Shown: positions 32,923 through 41,819, counted from the stretch's first letter. The stretch is DNA of 64,000 nucleotides from Lachnospiraceae bacterium (GCA_900757195.1 CAAEMZ010000010.1:1-64000); one strand, 5' to 3'. Made by a program: numbers and translations. Notes: generated by a model not told the origin, from the sequence alone.

Positions 32923-33807
32923 ATGAAAAAAATCGGTATTTGCGGCACGGGCCTGATGGGGGCCAGCATGGCTCAGATTTTTGCTGAGCAGGGATATGAA
33001 ACAAAGATTTACGGAAGAACGGAGGCTTCACTGGAGCGGGCAAAAAAAATTGTCCATCTGGCGGAGGACAGGGGCCTGGTCTACACGACGGTTCTGGAGG
33101 ATTTAAAGGACAGCGATATAATTATCGAGTCCATTGTGGAAGAATTATCGGCAAAACAGGCGCTTTTTGAAAGGCTGTCAAAAATTGTGGGGCCGGAAAC
33201 CATTCTGGCGACAAATACCTCCGGCTTATCGGTCAATGCCGTCGGCGAGCGGGTTGTGGGGAAGGAGCGTTTCCTCGGCATGCACTGGTTCAATCCGTCG
33301 CATCTGATTCCTCTGATTGAAATTATCCGGAACCATCAGACCGGAGAGGACTGTGTGAAAAAGGTCTATGCGCTGGCGTTAGCCATCGGCAAGAAGCCGG
33401 TCATCTGCCGAAATGATGTGCCGGGCTTTATTGCCAACCGGATTCAGTTTGCGGTACTTAGGGAATGTATGGATATTGTGGAAAAGGGAACGGCCAGCGC
33501 CGAGGATGTGGATAAAGTGATGAAATATGGTCTGGGATTCCGCTATGCGGCTTACGGACCTTTTGAAGTGGCTGATTTTGGCGGACTGGATACGTTTTAT
33601 CATATTTCCGAATATCTGAATCAGGATTTGTGTAACGCATCCCGGCCCCAGAAGCTGATCGAAGATTTGTATCAGGAAGGCCATTACGGGGTCAAGAGCG
33701 GCCGGGGCTTTTATGATTACAGCGGCGGCCGTGGGGAGAAAGCGGTCGAAATCCGTAATAAGAAGTTTGAAGATATGAAAAAAATGCAGGATAACTGGGA
33801 AGAATAG
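32923..33807 (+). CDS. 3-hydroxyacyl-CoA dehydrogenase family protein
   Basis: A 294-residue NAD-dependent dehydrogenase. Residues 1-180 form the Rossmann domain with GICGTGLMGASMAQIFAEQG; the catalytic pair region reads ATNTSGLSVNAVGERV and MHWFNPSHLIPLIEI (catalytic His), and NDVPGFIANRIQFAVLREC starts the C-terminal domain. The usual reaction is oxidation of (S)-3-hydroxyacyl-CoA to 3-ketoacyl-CoA. The length fits stand-alone HBD enzymes, but the absence of thiolase or crotonase neighbours and the short C terminus leave other hydroxy acids possible. ATG at 32923 follows AAAGGTG; a GTG at 32914 is the alternative. Confidence 0.88.
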   Translation: MKKIGICGTGLMGASMAQIFAEQGYETKIYGRTEASLERAKKIVHLAEDRGLVYTTVLEDLKDSDIIIESIVEELSAKQALFERLSKIVGPETILATNTSGLSVNAVGERVVGKERFLGMHWFNPSHLIPLIEIIRNHQTGEDCVKKVYALALAIGKKPVICRNDVPGFIANRIQFAVLRECMDIVEKGTASAEDVDKVMKYGLGFRYAAYGPFEVADFGGLDTFYHISEYLNQDLCNASRPQKLIEDLYQEGHYGVKSGRGFYDYSGGRGEKAVEIRNKKFEDMKKMQDNWEE

Positions 33808-33834
33808 GGAGAAGGAATCGAGGAGGATATCGTC

Positions 33835-35121
33835 ATGTTATGGATTAAAAACGGACGTCTGGTAGATCCGAAAAGCCAGACCGATAAAATTTGTGATATT
33901 TGTGTGGAAAGAGACCGGATCGCGGGCATCACACCGGCGGGAACTGCGGAAGCAAAACACCGGGAGCAGGATGAAGTCATTGATGGGGCAGGCCTGATCG
34001 TGGCTCCGGGACTTATTGATGTTCATGTACATTTCAGAGATCCGGGATTTACGTATAAAGAAGATGTGGAGACCGGAGCGGCGGCAGCGGCGGCCGGAGG
34101 CTATACGACAGTAATCTGTATGGCGAATACAAAACCGGTGGTGGATAATGAGGAAACCCTCAGATACCTCCGGGAAAAGGCGGAAAAAATGCCGGTGCAT
34201 GTCCTGAATACGGCAGCGATCACCAAAGGCTTTGAAGGCAGAGAACTGACGGATATGATCGGCTTAAAGGCCCTCGGTGCGGTGGGTTTTACGGACGACG
34301 GCGTTCCGATTAAGGATACAGCGGTTGTTCTGGAAGCTATGAAAATGGCGAAGGCGCTGGATGTGCCCCTCAGCTTTCATGAGGAAGATCCGGCGCTGAT
34401 CGGAAGCTTTGGCGTCAATCAGGGGCCGGTTTCTGTGGCAGTCGGTGTGGAGGGCGCTCCGGCGGCGGCCGAAGACGTTCTGGTTGCCAGAGACTGTGCG
34501 CTGGCATTAAATTCCGGCGCGGCAGTGAACATCCAGCATATCAGCAGCAAAAATTCTGTGGATATCGTCCGGGCGATGAAAGCTCTCGGCGGCCGCATTT
34601 ATGCGGAGGCGACCCCACAGCATTTTTCACTGACAGAGGAAGCGGTGCTTGAAAAAGGAACGCTGGCCAAAGTGAATCCGCCGATTCGGACGGAAGCGGA
34701 CCGGGAGGCGATCATTCAGGGACTGAAGGACGGAACCATTGATTTTATTGCCACCGACCATGCGCCGCACAGCAGTGAAGAAAAAGCGAAGGATATGAAA
34801 TCTGCACCAAGCGGCATGATCGGCCTGGAAACCGCGCTGGCCCTTGCGATAACCCATCTGGTAAAACCGGGACATATGAGCCTGAGCCATCTGCTGGAAA
34901 AACTGACGACAAATCCGGCGGATCTTTATCATCTGGACGCAGGTTATATTGCGGTCGGCGGAAAAGCCGATATGGTCGTATTCAGCGAGGATGAGAGCTG
35001 GACCGTGGAAAGCTTCCGGTCCAAATCCTCGAATTCTCCGTTTATCGGTGAAAAACTTCAGGGAAAAGTCAAATATACGATCTGTAACGGAAAAATCGTT
35101 TACAGTGACAGCGAAATTTAA
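33835..35121 (+). CDS. pyrC: Dihydroorotase
   Basis: A 428-residue class I dihydroorotase that closes carbamoyl-aspartate to dihydroorotate in pyrimidine synthesis. The zinc motif is DVHVHFRDPGFTYKED near residue 60; other ligands are in the Asp-rich VGFTDDGVPI, SFHEEDPAL, NIQHISSKNSV, and the catalytic Asp in FIATDHAPHSSEEK. The C terminus GKADMVVFSEDESW is the usual composite beta domain. GAGGAGGATATCGTC precedes ATG. Other pyr genes are not adjacent, which is unusual but seen in this group. Confidence 0.95.
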   Translation: MLWIKNGRLVDPKSQTDKICDICVERDRIAGITPAGTAEAKHREQDEVIDGAGLIVAPGLIDVHVHFRDPGFTYKEDVETGAAAAAAGGYTTVICMANTKPVVDNEETLRYLREKAEKMPVHVLNTAAITKGFEGRELTDMIGLKALGAVGFTDDGVPIKDTAVVLEAMKMAKALDVPLSFHEEDPALIGSFGVNQGPVSVAVGVEGAPAAAEDVLVARDCALALNSGAAVNIQHISSKNSVDIVRAMKALGGRIYAEATPQHFSLTEEAVLEKGTLAKVNPPIRTEADREAIIQGLKDGTIDFIATDHAPHSSEEKAKDMKSAPSGMIGLETALALAITHLVKPGHMSLSHLLEKLTTNPADLYHLDAGYIAVGGKADMVVFSEDESWTVESFRSKSSNSPFIGEKLQGKVKYTICNGKIVYSDSEI

Positions 35122-35142
35122 AATGAGGCAAAGGAGTTGTTT

Positions 35143-36474
35143 ATGAATTTAACGATAGAAACCGGTGTGCCTGTCTTTACGGTATTTGTCCAGGGGCTTC
35201 TGAGCTTTTTCTCACCCTGCATCCTTCCGCTGGTCCCGCTGTATATCAGCTACCTGACCGGAGGCATGTATACCCAAAATGCGGATGGAAGCCTTGAATA
35301 TCCGAGAAAAAAACTTTTTATACAAACGTTGTTTTTCGTTTTGGGTATCGGTTTTGCCTTCATTCTTCTGGGGCTCGGCTTTACCGCTGTGGGCCGCTTT
35401 TTCAGCGGCAGCCGGCTCATATTTACCCGTATCGGCGGCATTATCATGGTGGGCTTCGGTCTGTATCAGCTTGGACTTTTCGGAAAGTCCCGGCAGATGG
35501 AACAGACGCGGCGCCTTCCGGTGGCTGTGGACCGATGGACCTCCGGCCCGGTGATGGCTTTAATTCTCGGATTTACCTTTAGTTTTGCATGGACGCCATG
35601 TGTCGGCCCGGTACTGGCAAGTGTTTTACTGATGGCTTCCTCCGCCGGCTCGGCGGCTGCGGGCTTTGCGCTGATTGGCGTCTATATGCTCGGCTTTGTG
35701 CTGCCATTTCTGGCTGTCGGGCTTTTTGCCGGAAGGGTGCTGGATTTCTTTAACCGGAAACGGCAGATTATCCGCTATACAGTGAAAGCCGGAGGGATTC
35801 TTCTGATTCTTATGGGTGTGATGACCTTTACCGGATGGATGAACGGCATTACCGGTTATCTGTCCGCCTTTGGCGGCGGCAGTTCAAATAAGCCTGCGGC
35901 ATCGGTGGAAGAAACCGCGACAGAGACGGAAACAGATAAAAAATCCTCCGGCGGCGAAGGTGAAAAAGCATCGGCAGAAACCGGGAACGGGGCGGCGGAA
36001 ACGGAGACGGAAAGAGAAAAGCCGGAGGCGCCGGATTTTACATTGGCAGACCAGTACGGTGAAAGCCATACACTTTCGGATTACGAGGGAAAGACGGTAT
36101 TTTTGAATTTCTGGGCGACCTGGTGCGGACCGTGTCAGATGGAGATGCCGGATATTCAGGCGCTTTATGAAGAATTCGGAAACAATGCGGAGGATGTGGT
36201 CATTCTCGGTGTGGCGAACCCGAAGACGGATAAGAATCCGGGAAATGCGGACGTTTCCCAGGAAGAAGTCCGGGCTTTCCTTGAGGAAAATGCCTATACC
36301 TATCCGACGGTCATGGATCTGGACGGAAGCATTTTCCGGACCTATGGTATCCAGGCCTTTCCGACGACATTTATGATTGATAAAAACGGCGATCTTTACG
36401 GCTATGTGCCGGGAATGTTGAGTAAAGATATGATGAAAAATATTATTCAGCAGACGATTGACGGAACAAAATAG
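35143..36474 (+). CDS. CcdA-type membrane redox protein fused to a TlpA-like thioredoxin
   Basis: A 443-residue fusion. Residues 1-245 are CcdA/DsbD-beta with six membrane segments; the paired cysteines that shuttle electrons are in FFSPCILPLVPLY and FAWTPCVGPVLAS. A low-complexity Glu/Thr/Ser/Lys linker (~residues 250-300) crosses the wall space. Residues ~300-443 are an extracytoplasmic thioredoxin of the TlpA/ResA group with WATWCGPCQMEMP and cis-Pro in IQAFPTTFMIDKNG. It carries reducing power from cytosolic thioredoxin to outside proteins, for example for haem ligation or methionine sulfoxide repair. AAGGAG lies 7 bases before ATG. A strong terminator follows. Confidence 0.93.
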   Translation: MNLTIETGVPVFTVFVQGLLSFFSPCILPLVPLYISYLTGGMYTQNADGSLEYPRKKLFIQTLFFVLGIGFAFILLGLGFTAVGRFFSGSRLIFTRIGGIIMVGFGLYQLGLFGKSRQMEQTRRLPVAVDRWTSGPVMALILGFTFSFAWTPCVGPVLASVLLMASSAGSAAAGFALIGVYMLGFVLPFLAVGLFAGRVLDFFNRKRQIIRYTVKAGGILLILMGVMTFTGWMNGITGYLSAFGGGSSNKPAASVEETATETETDKKSSGGEGEKASAETGNGAAETETEREKPEAPDFTLADQYGESHTLSDYEGKTVFLNFWATWCGPCQMEMPDIQALYEEFGNNAEDVVILGVANPKTDKNPGNADVSQEEVRAFLEENAYTYPTVMDLDGSIFRTYGIQAFPTTFMIDKNGDLYGYVPGMLSKDMMKNIIQQTIDGTK

Positions 36475-36479
36475 TTTAA

Positions 36480-36523
36480 AATCCGGAGAATTTTCAGATG
36501 GAGGAAAATTCTCCGGATTTTTT
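36480..36523 (+). terminator. Terminator after ccdA-tlpA
   Basis: A 14-bp stem, ATCCGGAGAATTTT (36481-36494) with AAAATTCTCCGGAT (36506-36519), is followed by TTTTTT. Confidence 0.95.
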
Positions 36524-36554
36524 AGATTTTACTGTACAGATCATAAGATTGTGG

Positions 36555-36560
36555 TATAAT
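36555..36560 (+). promoter_or_regulatory. -10 element of the pantothenate/CoA operon
   Basis: TATAAT preceded by a TG two bases upstream (TGGTATAAT), an extended -10 type. No good -35 is seen. Transcription would begin at about 36567, placing the pan-like hairpin at the very 5' end. Confidence 0.6.
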
Positions 36561-36567
36561 AATTGCC

Positions 36568-36594
36568 GGATAGTATTCTTCAGGAAACTATACC
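36568..36594 (+). ncRNA. Candidate pan motif RNA (hairpin with two bulged adenosines)
   Basis: The segment folds as one hairpin: GGATAGT pairs with ACTAT-CC, leaving A36592 bulged on the 3' side, and the inner TTC pairs with GAA, leaving A36575 bulged on the 5' side, with a five-base loop. The pan motif described in Firmicutes leaders is a stem with two conserved bulged A residues in 5' UTRs of pantothenate synthesis genes. The position, just after the start site and 122 bases before panG, fits. The ligand of this RNA class is not established. No tandem second copy was seen. Confidence 0.6.
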
Positions 36595-36692
36595 TAAGGT
36601 ATATGACACCAAAACTTGTTTGCAAATCTGTTTGATTCTTAAAGAATTTATTGTGAAGCTTATATCGTCAGCGAATGAGATTTCATGAGGGC

Positions 36693-36713
36693 ATCACCTG
36701 AGAGGAAGGTGAT
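36693..36713 (+). promoter_or_regulatory. Hairpin across the panG ribosome-binding site
   Basis: ATCACCT (36693-36699) and AGGTGAT (36707-36713) are perfectly complementary with a GAGAGGA loop, three bases before the ATG at 36717. Both Shine-Dalgarno candidates (GAGAGGA, AAGGTGAT) lie in the loop or the 3' arm. The structure could limit translation of the first gene. Confidence 0.55.
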
Positions 36714-36716
36714 TGG

Positions 36717-37568
36717 ATGAGAATAGGATTTGTCGGTGCAGGAAAGGTCGGCGTTACTCTGGGAAAGTACATGTCGGAACGCAACGTGTGTGTATCCGGA
36801 TTCTACAGCAGAAGTGAGGCGTCGGCAAAGCAGGCATCATTATTTACCCATACAAAGTATTACAGGACACTTGCAGATATCGCAGAGTCGAGTGATGCTC
36901 TTTTTCTGACGGTTCCCGACGGAGCCCTGGAAGATGTGTGGAATTCTCTCAAACAATATTCTTTGACAGGCAAGTTTATTTGTCACTGCAGCGGCGCGAT
37001 GTCATCCGCCGTATTTTCTGAAATTGACCAGATGGGAGCATTTGGTTATTCTATCCATCCTTTGTTTGCAATTCACAGCAGATTGCAATCTTATCAGGAA
37101 ATTTCTCAGGCTTATTTTACAATTGAAGGTCACCCGGAATATCTTTATTTCTGGAAAAAATTTTTTGAAGATCTGGGTAATCCGGTGCGTCTGATCGGCG
37201 GAGAACAGAAGGTGCTTTATCACAGTGCGGCGGTATTTGTCAGCAATCTGGTCATAGGCCTTTTTGAAGAGGGCGTGGATCTTCTGATGCACTGCGGCTT
37301 TGACCGGAAGAGCGCCGAAGGAGCTCTGGCGCCGTTATTCGTTCATAATGCACGGAATGTGGCGCAGAAAGGGACTGCGGAAGCATTGACCGGACCGGTA
37401 GAGCGGGGAGACGCAGGCACGGTATCCCATCATTTGGAAGTCCTTCCTGAAAAAGAAAAAGAAATTTATGTTCGGTTATCCGAAACACTGCTGGAAATTG
37501 CAGCACGAAAAAATCCGGAACGGGATTACAGGGAATTATCCCGAATGTTAGAAAGGAATGGAAAGTAA
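36717..37568 (+). CDS. panG: Rossmann/DUF2520 protein, probable ketopantoate reductase PanG
   Basis: A 283-residue protein. Residues 1-130 are an NADP-binding Rossmann fold ([46 protein letters not shown]), and 150-280 the DUF2520 helical domain ([57 protein letters not shown]). The classic PanE is absent, and this gene heads the pan operon, where a ketopantoate reductase is needed between PanB and PanC. DUF2520 proteins of this context have been reported as PanG-type ketopantoate reductases in Francisella and relatives. The assignment rests on family and context. panB starts 1 base after its stop. Confidence 0.8.
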   Translation: MRIGFVGAGKVGVTLGKYMSERNVCVSGFYSRSEASAKQASLFTHTKYYRTLADIAESSDALFLTVPDGALEDVWNSLKQYSLTGKFICHCSGAMSSAVFSEIDQMGAFGYSIHPLFAIHSRLQSYQEISQAYFTIEGHPEYLYFWKKFFEDLGNPVRLIGGEQKVLYHSAAVFVSNLVIGLFEEGVDLLMHCGFDRKSAEGALAPLFVHNARNVAQKGTAEALTGPVERGDAGTVSHHLEVLPEKEKEIYVRLSETLLEIAARKNPERDYRELSRMLERNGK

Positions 37569-37569
37569 A

Positions 37570-38397
37570 ATGAAAAACACAGTTGCAACATTCAGAAAGG
37601 CAAAGGCAGACGGAAAAAAACTGTCGATGCTGACTGCCTATGATTATTCGATGGCAAGTTTGATTGATGACGCCGGAATTAACGGAATTCTTGTCGGTGA
37701 TTCTCTCGGAAATGTGATTCTCGGTTATGAGGATACCCTTTCCGTAACGATGGAAGATATGATCCATCATGGCGCCGCCGTGGCCCGGGGTGCGAAAAAT
37801 GCCCTTGTGGTCATCGATATGCCTTTTATGTCCTATCAGACATCCGTCTATGAGGCCGTAACCAATGCGGGACGCCTTATGAAAGAAGGCCGGGGCAATG
37901 CGGTGAAGCTGGAGGGCGGTGTGGAAGTCGTTCCTCAGATCCAGGCCATTGTACAGACCGGAATTCCGGTAATGGCCCATCTCGGCCTGACGCCTCAGTC
38001 GGTCAATGCCTTTGGCGGATTTAAGGTTCAGGGGAAAGATGAAACAGCGGCTCAGCGGATTTTAGATGCGGCCAAAGCGGTGGAAGAAGCCGGAGCATTT
38101 GCCGTCGTGCTTGAGTGCGTGCCGTCGGCCCTTGCACAGAAAATCACCGAATCCATTTCCATACCGACCATCGGTATCGGCGCCGGAGCGGGATGTGACG
38201 GACAGATTCTCGTTTATCAGGATATGCTGGGAATGTTTTCGGATTTTACGCCGAAATTTGTGAAACGCTACGGAGAAATCGGAGCATCGATGAAGGAAGC
38301 CTTTAAGGCATATATTTCAGAAATTGATGCGGGACTTTTCCCGGCGGCGGAACATGGATACGGTATATCAAACGAAGTCATTGAAAAATTATATTAG
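37570..38397 (+). CDS. panB: 3-methyl-2-oxobutanoate hydroxymethyltransferase
   Basis: A 275-residue TIM-barrel enzyme that adds a hydroxymethyl group from methylene-THF to alpha-ketoisovalerate, giving ketopantoate. The metal-binding loop is [20 protein letters not shown], then [47 protein letters not shown], and [20 protein letters not shown]. The ATG at 37570 is preferred to 37558 because the protein then begins [10 protein letters not shown] as in relatives. Second gene of the operon. Confidence 0.97.
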   Translation: MKNTVATFRKAKADGKKLSMLTAYDYSMASLIDDAGINGILVGDSLGNVILGYEDTLSVTMEDMIHHGAAVARGAKNALVVIDMPFMSYQTSVYEAVTNAGRLMKEGRGNAVKLEGGVEVVPQIQAIVQTGIPVMAHLGLTPQSVNAFGGFKVQGKDETAAQRILDAAKAVEEAGAFAVVLECVPSALAQKITESISIPTIGIGAGAGCDGQILVYQDMLGMFSDFTPKFVKRYGEIGASMKEAFKAYISEIDAGLFPAAEHGYGISNEVIEKLY

Positions 38398-38409
38398 GAG
38401 GCGCCAGAC

Positions 38410-39255
38410 ATGCAGTTGGAAAAAACCATAGCCGGTGTGAAAGCACAGGTTCAGATATGGAAAAAAGAGGGATTGAGTGTCGGCCTCGTACCGACCATGG
38501 GATATCTTCATGAAGGGCACAGGAGCCTGATCGACCGTGCGGTCAGAGAAAATGACCGGGTGGTTGTCAGTGTTTTTGTCAATCCGATTCAGTTCGGACC
38601 GACGGAGGACCTGGAGAGTTATCCGAGAGATTTAGAGGCAGACTGCCGTTTATGTGAGGATGCGGGGGCAGCTCTCGTTTTCAGCCCGGAAGCGGACGGG
38701 ATGTACGCGCCGGATTTCTCAACTTATGTGGATATGCACCGGGTAAGTGAAGAACTCTGTGGAAAAAGCCGTCCGATTCATTTTCGGGGTGTTTGCACAG
38801 TGGTCAGTAAATTATTTAATATCGTTACACCGGACCGGGCCTATTTTGGGGAAAAGGATGCCCAGCAGCTTGCGGTCATCCGTCGGATGGTCCGGGATTT
38901 AAATATGAATCTTCAGATTGTCGGCTGTCCGATCGTTCGTGAAGCCGATGGTCTGGCGAAGAGTTCCAGAAATACCTACCTGTCCGCCGAAGAACGGAAG
39001 GCAGCTCTGGTACTCAGCCGTGCGGTTCAGACGGGAAAATCAATGATTCTGGATGGAGAAAAAGACGGAGATAAAATTCTTGCTGCGATGAAGGAAATTA
39101 TTCAGCAGGAACCTCTGGCAAAAATCGATTATGTGGAAATGGTCAAATGGGATACGATCGAGGTTCATCATAAGGTGGACGGACCCGTGTTAACAGCGAT
39201 GGCCGTATATATCGGAAAAACCCGGTTGATTGACAATTTTATTATAGAGGAGTAG
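38410..39255 (+). CDS. panC: Pantothenate synthetase
   Basis: A 281-residue ligase joining pantoate and beta-alanine with ATP. The HIGH-like motif is TMGYLHEGHRSLI, with FVNPIQFGPTEDLESYPRDL, YFGEKDAQQLAVIRRM and the KMSKS-like ADGLAKSSRNTYL near residue 180. AGGAGG precedes ATG by 9 bases. Full length. panD follows 6 bases later. Confidence 0.97.
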   Translation: MQLEKTIAGVKAQVQIWKKEGLSVGLVPTMGYLHEGHRSLIDRAVRENDRVVVSVFVNPIQFGPTEDLESYPRDLEADCRLCEDAGAALVFSPEADGMYAPDFSTYVDMHRVSEELCGKSRPIHFRGVCTVVSKLFNIVTPDRAYFGEKDAQQLAVIRRMVRDLNMNLQIVGCPIVREADGLAKSSRNTYLSAEERKAALVLSRAVQTGKSMILDGEKDGDKILAAMKEIIQQEPLAKIDYVEMVKWDTIEVHHKVDGPVLTAMAVYIGKTRLIDNFIIEE

Positions 39256-39261
39256 GCAGCG

Positions 39262-39654
39262 ATGAATTTGACAATGTTAAAAGGAAAAATCCACCGGGCA
39301 ACGGTTGTTCAGGCGGAACTGGATTATGTGGGAAGTATTACGATTGATGAAGCATTAATGGATGCGGCAGGCATCTGTGAATATGAACAGGTACAGATTG
39401 TGGATATCGAGAATGGAAACCGTTTTAAAACGTATGCCATTGCCGGTGAAAGAAACAGCGGCATGATCTGCCTGAACGGAGCGGCAGCCCGAATGGTACA
39501 GGTCGGTGATAAGATTATCATTATGACCTATGCGTCGATGACACCGGAGGAGGCGAAGGAATATCCGCCGAAGGTTGTGTTTGTCGGAAAGGACAATGAG
39601 GTGGTCCGTGTCACCCGTTATGAGAAGCACGGTCTTTTATCAGAAATGGATTGA
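39262..39654 (+). CDS. panD: Aspartate 1-decarboxylase
   Basis: A 130-residue pyruvoyl enzyme that makes beta-alanine from aspartate. The precursor self-cleaves between Gly and Ser in [18 protein letters not shown] at residues ~23-24 to form the pyruvoyl group. The beta barrel includes [20 protein letters not shown] and [23 protein letters not shown] precedes the start. Supplies the beta-alanine for PanC. Confidence 0.97.
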   Translation: MNLTMLKGKIHRATVVQAELDYVGSITIDEALMDAAGICEYEQVQIVDIENGNRFKTYAIAGERNSGMICLNGAAARMVQVGDKIIIMTYASMTPEEAKEYPPKVVFVGKDNEVVRVTRYEKHGLLSEMD

Positions 39655-39664
39655 GGTGAAATCG

Positions 39665-40891
39665 ATGCTGAAAGGAAAAACCGTCGTTCTCGGGGTGTCG
39701 GGAAGTATTGCCGCCTATAAAATCGCAGGACTTGCCAGCAGTCTTGTAAAGCTTGGCGCCGATGTTCATGTGATTATGACGAAAAATGCGACGAATTTTA
39801 TTCATCCGACGACTTTTGAAACGCTGACGGGCAATAAATGTATGGTGGATACCTTTGACCGGAATTTCCAGTTTAATATCTCTCATGTTTCTCTGGCTTC
39901 CCGGGCGGATGTGATGCTGGTCGCTCCCGCATCGGCCAATGTGATCGGAAAGATGGCTTTCGGGATTGCCGATGATATGCTGACGACGACGGCCATGGCG
40001 ATGACCTGTCCGGTACTTATTTCTCCGGCAATGAATGTGAACATGTTCCACAATCCGATACTTCAGGATAACCTGAAACGGCTGGAATCCTACGGCAGAA
40101 TCATTATTCCGCCGGACAATGGATATCTGGCCTGCGGGGTGACCGGGGATGGAAAAATGCCTTCGGAAGAGGTGCTTCTGGACTATATTCTCAGGGAGAT
40201 TGGCTGCGAAAAGGACTTAAAAGGGAAAAAAGTGCTTGTTACCGCAGGACCGACCCGGGAAGCCCTGGACCCGGTACGTTTCCTGACGAACCATTCCACG
40301 GGAAAGATGGGCTATGCCATCGCCCGTCAGGCCATGCTCCGGGGAGCCGAAGTGACACTGGTTTCAGGGCCCGTAGGACTGGTTCCACCACGTTTCGTTA
40401 AGGTCGTTCCGGTAGTGAGCGCCGGAGAGATGTATCAGGCGGTCACCGAGTGCTGGGAAGACCAGGACATCATTATTAAGGCCGCCGCCGTGGCAGATTA
40501 TTGCCCGGCACAGGTCCGGGATGAAAAGATTAAGAAAAAGGACGGGGATTTGTCTATCGAACTGAAACGGACAACGGATATTCTCGGCTGGCTCGGCACC
40601 CATAAAAAAGAGCATCAGGTGCTCTGCGGCTTTTCTATGGAGACGGAGAATGTGGAAGAAAATTCGAAGGCAAAACTGGAAAAAAAGAAGGCGGATATGA
40701 TTGCAGCCAACTGTCTGAAGGAGGCGGGCGCCGGTTTCGGCACAGAGACGAATCATCTGCTGTTAATCAGTGATGCGGGCATCCGTGATCTTCCGATGAT
40801 GACGAAGGCGGAAGCGGCGGACGAGCTGCTCAGCGCCCTTAATCTTCTTCTGAAAAAGAAGAATTCCGGGAAAGGTGGAACTGAGATATGA
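39665..40891 (+). CDS. coaBC: Bifunctional phosphopantothenoylcysteine decarboxylase/synthetase
   Basis: A 408-residue two-domain enzyme that turns 4'-phosphopantothenate and cysteine into 4'-phosphopantetheine. The CoaC flavin domain (1-185) has GVSGSIAAYKIAGL, the catalytic His in ISHVSLASRADVMLVAPASA, PAMNVNMF and the Cys in NGYLACGVTGDG. The CoaB domain (190-408) has VTAGPTREALDPVRFLTNHS, the catalytic Lys in IIIKAAAVADY and the FSMETEN segment. The ATG at 39665 lies 7 bases after GAGGTGAA; upstream ATGs overlap panD. Confidence 0.96.
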   Translation: MLKGKTVVLGVSGSIAAYKIAGLASSLVKLGADVHVIMTKNATNFIHPTTFETLTGNKCMVDTFDRNFQFNISHVSLASRADVMLVAPASANVIGKMAFGIADDMLTTTAMAMTCPVLISPAMNVNMFHNPILQDNLKRLESYGRIIIPPDNGYLACGVTGDGKMPSEEVLLDYILREIGCEKDLKGKKVLVTAGPTREALDPVRFLTNHSTGKMGYAIARQAMLRGAEVTLVSGPVGLVPPRFVKVVPVVSAGEMYQAVTECWEDQDIIIKAAAVADYCPAQVRDEKIKKKDGDLSIELKRTTDILGWLGTHKKEHQVLCGFSMETENVEENSKAKLEKKKADMIAANCLKEAGAGFGTETNHLLLISDAGIRDLPMMTKAEAADELLSALNLLLKKKNSGKGGTEI

Positions 40892-41664
40892 TATTTGCGG
40901 TGGATATCGGAAATTCCAATATAGTGATCGGTCTGCTGGATGAGAACCGAAATGTTGTTTTTTCCGGAAGAATACGGACGGACCGTCAGAAAACCAAGGA
41001 AGAGTTCATGATCGAACTTAAAACCCTTCTGGATATTTACAGCGTGAAGGCCGAGGGCGTCCGGGGTGTGATTATTTCCTCGGTGGTTCCTGTGCTGACG
41101 GATGTTGTGCGGGAAGGAATGGCGCTGCTGACCGGACGGACACCGATGGTCGTCGGTCATGGAATTAAGACCGGTATAAAAATTGCCACGGATCATCCGG
41201 CCAGCCTGGGAACGGATCTGGTCGTGGATGCGGTCGGGGCAGTGGAGGAATATCCGGGGCCTCTGGTAATTTTTGACCTGGGAACGGCGACGACATGTTC
41301 CGTTGTGGATGAGAAAAAGGTCTATCTCGGAACACTGATTATGCCGGGAATCCGCATCGCTCAGGACGCGCTGACCGAACGGGCGGCCCAGCTTCCCTAT
41401 ATTCGTTTTGAGAAGCCGAAGCATATTATAGGAAAGAACACCGTAGAAAGTATGCAGAGCGGTATGATTTACAGCAATGCGGCCATGATCGACGGACTGA
41501 TCGAACGGATCGAAACGGAACTTGGCAGGGAAGTCACAGCCCTGGCGACGGGCGGTATTGCGGAAATCATCACACCCCATTGCCGGAAAAAAGTCATTTG
41601 TGACGGGAATCTGCTGCTGAAGGGGTTATGGTATATTTATTACAAAAATACCAGAGAAAATTAA
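40888..41664 (+). CDS. coaX: Type III pantothenate kinase
   Basis: A 258-residue ASKHA-fold kinase that phosphorylates pantothenate. The phosphate motif DIGNSNIVIGLLDE is at the N terminus, the second DLGTATTCSVVDEK near residue 130, and IIMPGIRIAQDALTERAAQL binds the substrate. Type III kinases need a monovalent cation and are not feedback-inhibited by CoA, so control must lie elsewhere, perhaps in the operon's RNA leader. Overlaps coaBC by 4 bases (ATGA) and ends the operon. Confidence 0.96.
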   Translation: MIFAVDIGNSNIVIGLLDENRNVVFSGRIRTDRQKTKEEFMIELKTLLDIYSVKAEGVRGVIISSVVPVLTDVVREGMALLTGRTPMVVGHGIKTGIKIATDHPASLGTDLVVDAVGAVEEYPGPLVIFDLGTATTCSVVDEKKVYLGTLIMPGIRIAQDALTERAAQLPYIRFEKPKHIIGKNTVESMQSGMIYSNAAMIDGLIERIETELGREVTALATGGIAEIITPHCRKKVICDGNLLLKGLWYIYYKNTREN

Positions 41665-41682
41665 AGATACAGAGGGAAACAG

Positions 41683-41722
41683 CAGAGGGAACGGCGTTTG
41701 AAAACCGAACCCTCTGTTTTTA
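41683..41722 (+). terminator. Terminator of the pan/coa operon
   Basis: CAGAGGG (41683-41689) pairs with CCCTCTG (41710-41716), with inner CGG/CCG pairing, followed by TTTTTA. Confidence 0.85.
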
Positions 41723-41751
41723 AATTCATTTTTAAATTCAAAAATGTAAAA

Positions 41752-41780
41752 TTGACACCTTTTCTATTCAATGTTACAAT
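41752..41780 (+). promoter_or_regulatory. Promoter of the cytidylate-kinase-like/MATE operon
   Basis: TTGACA (41752-41757), 17 bases, TACAAT (41775-41780), 40 bases before the ATG. Confidence 0.8.
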
Positions 41781-41819
41781 TTAACCTATGTGTTATCAGA
41801 AAAAAATGGAGGCGATTTT

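Noticed and set aside
40753..41580. 275-codon open frame on the minus strand over coaBC/coaX
   Set aside because: It is fully antisense to coaX, which has clear catalytic motifs, and its own translation is His/Arg/Asn-rich with no recognisable domain or ribosome-binding site.
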